Below are positions 53,101 to 62,100 of a DNA stretch of 64,000 nt, piece after piece. Under the pieces are notes generated by a model, which was not told the origin of the DNA, did no database searches, and worked only from the letters and a program-made list of their open reading frames with translations. Origin of the DNA: Malachius bipustulatus (Eukaryota; Arthropoda; Insecta; Coleoptera; Melyridae); contig OU342630.1 in NCBI GenBank assembly GCA_910589415.1, positions 16,215,867 to 16,279,866 of the forward strand, written 5' to 3'. Both the position numbers and the translations under genes were made by a program. Position 1 is the stretch's first letter. The number at the start of each line of letters is the position of its first letter.

Positions 53101-56100
53101 TTTTTTTGTCATTGAACATTGAACTCTAACCCTATGCTAGATTGACAGCACTCGCCATGATTAGAAAGCGTATAGTCGTGTAGCAATAGTAGCTAGATAA
53201 TCCGCGGGTACTTCCAGTTGTCCGAATTCAATGTATTTTGGCGATGTCGTACGTTAATTATTATTATGCTAGGACAATAATGAAAATATTGTTACTAGTA
53301 ACATAATGAGATCGTTCTACAAGGTGTGTACAGTATGATAATTGCCGCATTTTAGAACGCTTGCGGAAAAAGTATAGTATTCCACTCGCGCATAATGGCT
53401 ATTATCCACTTAGATGTTACAGCACTCGCCAGAGGCTCGTGCTGCAATTTTCATCTTCGTGGATAATAGCTATCATTATGCGGTTGTTGAATAATATACT
53501 ATTTCGCAATTTCCAGTATTAATTCTCTTGCTACTTGACAACTACCTAGTCACTTTTTATTTCATTTGTCATTCATAAGTCACTAGTTGTTTTTTTATAC
53601 AAGCTACTGAGTTATACAAAATATACAATATTGAATGCCATGTGACCTTTTCAGCGAAAAGTAGCTCATCTTTGAAGCCCAATGTATAAACTGTTGTTTG
53701 TGAATTTTGAAGACCGTTTTCGCAAAAATATTTTATTTCATACTAATACATTATAACCAGATAAACGCTTGGTTACCGTAACTATAAATATATTCATAAC
53801 TCCCTTGGGAGTTATACTGGACTGTTCTTAATCCATAACTCCCTCTATTGTTACTATTTGTTTAATTCTGGTAACCATTGGATGTTGGTTTTGTTATTGC
53901 ATTGTTGGTTGAATATTTGGATTTCATATGTCATTTTCTATAAACTTTTCAGTTGATATATCCATGGTAATCATGCTTACTCAATTATTAAAAACATTCG
54001 TTTGATTTTAAAAACCAACAGATTTGGTTTTTATATTTCATTTTGTACGAAATAAAGTAAATTATGTATCACGTGAGTTATTGGATGTTAATAACCTCGG
54101 GAAACTTAACAATCCCTCGGGACTTACGTCCCTCGGGATTACAATATGTTGCCCTCTGTAATTAACATCCTCATAACTCCCTTGATACATAAATAACTAT
54201 TACGCCGTTTTCTCAAAAAGATTATCATATTAGTCTCTTTTTAATTTTGTGAGACTGAAAACGTAAAACTTTCAATCACATAACAGCAGTGTTATCATGT
54301 TTTGCAAGGTCCTGATTTTCTTCATTTTTTCAAATGACAGGTCATTATAACTCATTATAACTGACGGCTCATTATAAAGTAGGTACTTTAAAAGATTTAT
54401 AACTCAATGATATGTTAAAACAATACATTCGTGTGAAATAATTTGTTTGCTTTAATTTGTTTTTAAACGTAGGCATGCAATAATAGTTATAAAATCATTA
54501 ATTTATTGCTTGGGATTTCGGTTCTCGGTAAAGAATTTGATTTTAAAGGATTTTTTCAATGTTTCGTGGCCGAACGGTCCACTGTTCACTCTTTAATAGA
54601 TATAACTTTGTTTGTATAAAACTATATAAATAATTCGGAAATATTCTTCAAAAGTATAATACCTACATATCAATTTTTGGTATCAAAATTGTGTTTTTGT
54701 TTAATTCATAATTTTTTTTAAGAAATTGACTTTACTTTGATTTTTTCTATTTTTTTTTAGTTTATTTTCTAATCTTCTAAACTCTAACTATTTACCAAGA
54801 ACCGAAATCCCAAGCAATATATAAAAAAATTCAAAAAGGAAGGTTCAATGAAAAATTATCCAATATACTTAATAATAATTAAATCAAATGGCCCTAAATC
54901 AAAATCTTACAATAGAGTGAGAAAAATAATAGCAATAAACGCATGATCTAAAAAAGAATATCTACCTAAAATGACGCTTTTACCATATTTGAACGAAATT
55001 GGTCCAGTGGCTTAGCCTCCGGATTCGTTCACAGACTCGGAAGACAGATATTTAAAAACTACTTTTTTGGGGATCAAGGAACCTGAAACTGTGCACGACG
55101 TCATAACCCTGATAAGTATGATCGGTCGTGATGCAGTCAGTGACAATTTCTTATTAAATTCATTGCCTATACATATAAGTTAGGTACTTTACCTTGACAA
55201 GATAGAGATTCCAGTGGGCAAGCATGTCTCTCGTAGAGTGACTCTGAGCTAATCGTTCCTGCAAAGCACCTTCGTGCGCCTTGATGTAACTTTTTGCTTG
55301 TACTACAAGTTTCAGTTTCTTTCTCATGGCCCATGGCTGCATCTTCACATTGCTCAACACCTCCTTGTGTAACTTGATGTTCTCGAAAATTTCTTCTTGT
55401 GTGGGGCTTACATTTTCGTCTATCGTGATTGCCGTTCTAAGAAAATATTTATCAAATTAAGTAAAAAATATACATTACTAGAGTAACTTGCTGTTTAGTT
55501 GATTAATAATAGTACGAGTATTTAGTCAGTAAGCTGTTGATAACATATACCGTGTTGCCTGAATTATGCTGGGCCTAGGGTTAGAACACAATCATCTAAA
55601 CGCAAAAGAGAATGCGACATACAGGGTGAGGCGTGAGAACCTTAGGGCATTTTTATATGGAGAAGTCCTGGAAGTAGAAGTCTAAAAATTTGTACGTGTA
55701 TAATTTCGATTTTGACGAGCTGAACTAAAATATTTACAACCCCTCACCATTTCCGGTTATACCGGCAGTTGCCATCACCTTTCTTATTTTAAATGGGACA
55801 ACCTGTATATTATTATATTTTCAGATTCCCTGAGAAACTGTAATAAAAATTGTGTCAGTAGTTCAAAATTGGAACGAGTGGTTTATGAGTTATAAACAAA
55901 TGAAAATCGCAATTTTCCATTTTCAAAGCAGCTTAGGTCGAAAACGGGTCAAGGTATCGGAAAACGGCTTACATGTCCCTATCTTAACTTTTCACGTAAT
56001 ATCTTATGGTAAAAAAGTTAGGATAAGGACTTGTAAGCCGTTTTCCGATATCTTGATCCGTTTTCAAGCTAAGCTGCTTTGAAAATAGAAAATTGCAATT

Positions 56101-59100
56101 TACATTTGTTTATAACTCATTAATTGGTCGTAACAAATTTGAACTGTAAACATTATTTTTATTACGTTTTTTCAGGTAATCTGAAAATGTAATAATATAG
56201 AGGGTGTCTCATTCAAAATAAGAAAGTTGATTGCAACTTCCGGTATAGCCGGAAATGGTGAGGGGTTGTAAATATTTTAGTTTAGCTAGTCAAAATTGAA
56301 ATCATAAATTTACAAATTTTTAGACTTCTACTCCTAACACTTTTCCATATAAAAATGCCCTAAGGTTTTCGCGCCTCACCCGGTATATCCCAGATGAACT
56401 ATAAGGGCGATGTTGCCTAATATATCAAGTCTTAATTAATTTGTTGTTACACAATCTGCAAACTGTTTTCACTTCGCTGATTTCTGTACCAACATGACAA
56501 TATGCAGATTCTCCATCTTCTCTTAACGTGCATCACCTTAGGACCTTAGGACCCTAAGAACCTTAGGGCATTTATAGATAGAAAATGATTGGAATAAAAC
56601 ACTGAAAGTTTGTTCATTTACGTTTTCAATTTCCATGAACTGAACTTATATACAGGGTGCTAATTTTATCTGGAGACATTCAAATACATATATCAAAAAC
56701 TAGGCATCGAATCAAAAAAGAGATTGATGAAAGTTGTTCATCTGGAAGGGCGACATCCAATGATACCAAACTCGACCAACCTACCCCATCCTCTGGGGGT
56801 GGGGGCAGCAACTTTGCAATCTTATATGAGAAACCACGTTTTTATCGCAGATCCGGATTTTACGGATGAAAACACTTAGGAAATTGCTGCATGCAGGTGT
56901 GGCGGGAGGTACATTTTGAAATTTGGTTAGGAACTCTAATTTTTTACTGCAGATTCGGAATATGTGGCTAAAAATACGTAGATTTGTCTTTAAGATTATT
57001 TTTCTTGAGTAATGGATCTTTTTGGCTCAATTTCAGTATAAAAATAAATCGAAAAAAAGGGTAATTCCATCGATTACAGCTCCATCTATCGCAAATCGAA
57101 AAAAATATTCGAGACAAATCTTCCATATTTTGGACGTGAAACCCGAATCTTCAAATCCAAATAATCACAATTTAAAATTTACCCCCTGCCCCACCTTAAT
57201 GGAGTGGGGAGGGAACAGCAATTTCCAACGTGTTTTCACCCGTAAAATCCGAATCTGCAATAAAAACATGGGTTCTCATTTAAGATTGCAAAAGTTGCTG
57301 CCCCCCCCCCCCCCCCTAGGAATTGGTGGTAGGTTACTCGATTTTGATATCATTGGTTGTCCCCCTTTCAAGCAAACAACTTTTATGACTCACTTTTTTT
57401 TGATCCGCTGCGTAGTTTTCGATAAATTTGAAAGTCTTCAGATAAAATGAGCACCTGTATGTACAACTCCATACCAGTTACGGTTATACCGGAAATATCA
57501 ATCAATACTGTTTATTATACAACCCATGTCGGGGTTGCTAGTCCCCCATCGGGAGCTTCCCTGGGTGGCGGATAGGGGAATGTCGTCTATACAGTGCATT
57601 TATTTTAAGTGTTGCCATAAGGAGTAGCATGTAAAAAAATACACCCTATGTTAACTTATTTTTTCTTGTACTTTGGAAGTCGTTTTTAATTTTCAATAGT
57701 AGTACATGTATTGTCATCTACTTTACAATAGGACCTTTCGGAAAAGTCGGTCGTTGTTCAATTTTATGATACAGGCTGTCCCATTGAGGTGAAAAAACTG
57801 CAAGAAACGGTAAGAGGTACGAAGTCGGTTAAATCACAAAAAAGTTGCGCTGTTTTGAGACGAGTATTTGGCATTTTTTTTTTCTCAATATTCCCAGAAT
57901 TTCCTGAAATATCCTGAAAAAATTTGGATCATGCAGATTTATTATTTTAGCCATATTTTCTTTATTATTAAAAAAAAAAATTATTATTTTTTTGCAGGTT
58001 TACATTAGCCGTAATGAGCTACTTATTTGACGTTTCAAAAATTTCCAAAGCCGACTAGATCTTGGGATTTCCAAAGTCAACTTTGGTTTTTCTTATTACC
58101 GCCATATTGTTTTTCATGCCATTCGCTATAGAAAAAATCAAGGAAACAAAAAATCCATCACATTCCAAATAAATTTGAAAATTTTTTTTCTTCTTTTTCA
58201 AAAATAAAGAAAAATTTTTTTACCGAATGTCAAAAAGTGCATTTTTTAAGTGTTGCCATAGGTAATAATATGTAAAAAAGTACACCCTATATTAACTTAT
58301 GTTGTACCCATTGTAATTTAGAAGTCGTTTTAAATTTTCAACAATAGTATACCATACATGCATGTCATGTAGGTACTTAACGATACAACATGTCAAAAAT
58401 CGGTCCTTTTTAAATTTTAATATTTAGTCCTCATTTGAATTATTAAACTTTAATAAAGGAGTCAAAATAAACAAAGTGAGTTAAAATTATTATTAATTTA
58501 TTAGAGAACATGTGAAAATTTTTTATTCATAAATAAAAAAAAAACAATAAAACCCAAATAACTAAGCAAACTAACAAAAATTATCTGAAATTATTATCAA
58601 AGAAATTGGTCAAAATGTTTCCATTTGATTGTTTCAATTAATTTAAAATAATAATAAAATACTGTAAACCACAGTATCACTGGATCAGTGAAATCAAAAT
58701 AAAATAAAGAGCATGGTGCATTTCTTCTTTCAGAATTCAGTTGTTTTCTTATTAAAACGTATTTTTAGCTCGAAAAAATCTAGAACGGTCTCTAATCTTG
58801 GCTAAACCTGTAGATAAAGCAAAGTTATTTGAAATAACTACAAAATACGCAAGTTTTGAAAAATTACATTTGATTTTTCGAAAATTATTAACAACCATGA
58901 ATTGAAATCCTGAAAACAAATAAAGTTTTTATTTCGTTCTCGATTCAATTTAATGATGCCAAGTAATTTTTTTACAACAATTGTAACATTTTTCATGCAG
59001 TTTTAGAAAATGGTGCTAAACTTTGAAGAAAATGTATACAGGATGATTTTTTTTTTTTTGACAAAACCGACAGTGAACTGAAAAATTAAGTACGGCCCTG

Positions 59101-62100
59101 CAGTTTTCGAATCGGCGAAAGATGCATGCGAGGTATTAAGTGCATGTCATTGGTAGAGCATATATCTATCAAATTTCTTTAAATTCCATCAATTCGTTCC
59201 AAAGAACTCTCATCAAAAATTTCGGCAAAATGCATGAATCACCCTGTAACATCGAAACAGATCCTGAATCGCCTTGAAAAACTACACCAATCTGAAGCTA
59301 TGTCGGTCTGCTGGTGAAACACCCTGTATATAGTAGGATTCAGTCTAAATAGTCACTTGCAATGCAAGGACACAATCATTTTCGAAACAATTTTGAGAAA
59401 ATGAACACGAAGCTTCGAGCAGCCAAGGGAGCCATAAGTGATCGATTTCGAAACTATAGAGAAGGATTCTCTGGTCAATTCACATAGGTATAGAAACTTT
59501 CGAGATTGCTTCGACAACCTTACGAACTCGGCGTCGTTGCAGCTAATTTGAAGGCGATTGGGTAATAAAATAGTGTTGGTTTATATCTAATTGTAATTAT
59601 AGTGCAATGAAATTTAAAGGTTAGAAGTATTATTTTAGTTTGGTATACTTTCATCATTATTTAATTAATAATTTAGTACTGTTTGTTATTTTCCAATATT
59701 CATCGAAACCAGGATGAAGAAAATCGTAACACTAATCTACACGACTCTATTTAATGCGACCGAAAATGCATTACGAGTTTAAAAAACTTGATGTGAAACA
59801 AATATATCAATAATTGACCTATTATTATTATTCCAAATAAAGATAATAATAAATATTTCAAATTTACTTCAAATAAAAGCTATCTTAAATCATTATTGGG
59901 AGAGTCAAGAATGTGGGTAAATTTTTTTTTTATTTACCCGCAAAATAGACAAAGTTGTGAAACTGAAACACCCAGTATTTAACTGAATACTTTCTCGGCA
60001 ATACCGAATTCTTCCTTTATCAACCTGATATAAATATTCGTTAGTCGCCGACGTATTCTTAGGAGTATTTTCACATTTATTGTAACCATATGATGATTTA
60101 TGTCAAGGATTTATGAAGGCAGGTGACGCGTCATATTTCAAAGAAGGACCATCGGAGAACGATTTCCCAGGAGTGTCTGGATGATGCATGGAATACCATT
60201 TGTATTTCACTCCTTTCATTTGGTTTAGAAAGTGGAACGCATTATCGCTGTCAGAGAAAAATCAAGCAGAAAATATGCAAAAATCCGATTATTATTATGG
60301 TAAATATATTGATGAAGCTTCCTTCCAGTTGTGGCTGAGAAATGTGCTCTTTCCTTAGTATATTTATTATTTTCAGAGAGTCTAATTTGAATTATTTAAA
60401 ACTTGAGCAATACGTTCCACTTACACGACGAATATGGTAAAGTCTTTATTTTATACAAGATAGTTTAGGTGCAAGCAAAGAAATGAAATTTATTTCTAAA
60501 TGAAGATTTGCTGGGTAAAAGAACGTGAAATTACTTTTGTGGTTTTCAAAGTCCAGTATCACCCAACAAAACTTTACATTGACCACTATATTGTTTCTCA
60601 AAATAAACAGACTCGTTGTAGAATCTGCCACGAGAAAGTTACAAGAAAATTTGCCATATGCGATGTTTGCACGTTGACTGTTTTTGACATTTCATGGTTT
60701 GAGCAATAACATAATAATATGACTTTTTTTTACAAATGAATATTTTTTCCTTTGTAGTTATTATTTTTTAAATTACTGAATAAACAACATTGTTTGAAGT
60801 TTTTTTTATTTTAAAAATAGGGAGTCATTTTCATAAAGTCCTATTAAAAGGACATTATGTTTTTTTAAAAACTGATAATGAAATTTTTTGTTTACAATTT
60901 TTCCAAAAATGGTAATGACACTAACTGTAAGTTCACGAGATTTCATAAAGATATTTTGAAAAAAAATCAGGCATATCTGGGTTAAGGCAGTGTACATCGG
61001 AAAAGGCGCGAAATATCGGAAAATGGCTTACATGTCCCTATTGTAACTTTTCATGAATCGCCTTAGACTTATACCCGTATTCACAAACGATAATTTCCTA
61101 AATAATTACGTAATCAATTATCCCCATCTCATTCTATTGCAAAAAAAACTACATATCTCCATCTCACTCATTTAATTAATTACGTAATTATTTAGGAAAT
61201 TATCGTTTGTGAATACGGGCATTAGAGTGCAATCGAAATTTTTATACAGGGTGATTTAAAAATTTGATAATTTTCATTCAAACCACCTAGCGACTGAAAG
61301 TACTACATATTTTCATGTTATCAACTAGAGATTCTCTAAGAGAAATCTGTATAGGTATCTAGCTAATCACTCCATTTCTGTCAAAAAAACACTATTTATT
61401 TATAAATCTTTAAAGTCAAATATCTCCAATATTACTATTTTTGAGTTGTGCCACTATTGCAGTCGGTGAGCGTCTTATTGATAATGACTGATGAATGCTA
61501 ACATACCCCCGTTTAGTCTCCATCTGTTGAGGATTTCTATTATTCTGTGCCTCCATGTGATATCGTAGGCTTTTTCTAAGCCACAGAAGATGGCTAACAG
61601 TTCTTGTTTATTAGCGAATAAGCTTTCGTATGTCGCCAATTTCTACATTAATTTTTTATATTATCATTTGTGGATATATTTTTCTTGTGTGCCTTTGCTT
61701 TTGTACTTTTGTGCTTGTAAAATGCTGTTTTGCTTTCTTTATTTGCTTGCTCACATTGTCGGTTTCACCATGGAACAAACTTGTTTTGTGTTATAGTACT
61801 TTTCGGTCCTTATATGTGTTTCTGCAGATATTTCAATGGCGTTTGTGAAAATTTCTATTGTTTCGTTGATATCTTCTGGATATAATATGTGGATTTATTT
61901 TTGTGCTGGCTCATGTGTTAAGGGGAATCAGGCCTGTAGTATCCATAAGTTCTTCCACAATTCTTCCTAGTTTTTTTTTGTGTTTAGGGAGCCCCGTAGT
62001 ACATTATGAGCGTTTTTTTATTTATTATTTATTATTTTTATTATTAATTATTTATTTATTTTGTTGTTTTAAATTGTGGAGGTCTGCTTCTGTGAACGTA

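Larger units (their letters stand above)
45077..53371. repeat. Foldback element split by a BEL retrotransposon
   Basis: 45077-45350 and 53093-53371 are inverted copies over ~270 bp (both contain ccgcaagcgttctaaaatgcg, acttccagttgtccgaattc and ctctaaccctatgctagatt or complements). The BEL element with its ACATC duplication lies between them. The original foldback was therefore about 1 kb with its centre at 45351-45710 plus 52967-53092. Confidence 0.8.

Noticed and set aside
56657..57450. ORFs of 70 and 142 codons
   Set aside because: Both are inside the arms of a palindromic MITE, and one contains the C tract translated as a proline run.
61487..61493. Second CTGATGA, possible hammerhead
   Set aside because: No GAAA after a stem II and no pairing stem I. 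It lies in a Jockey relic.
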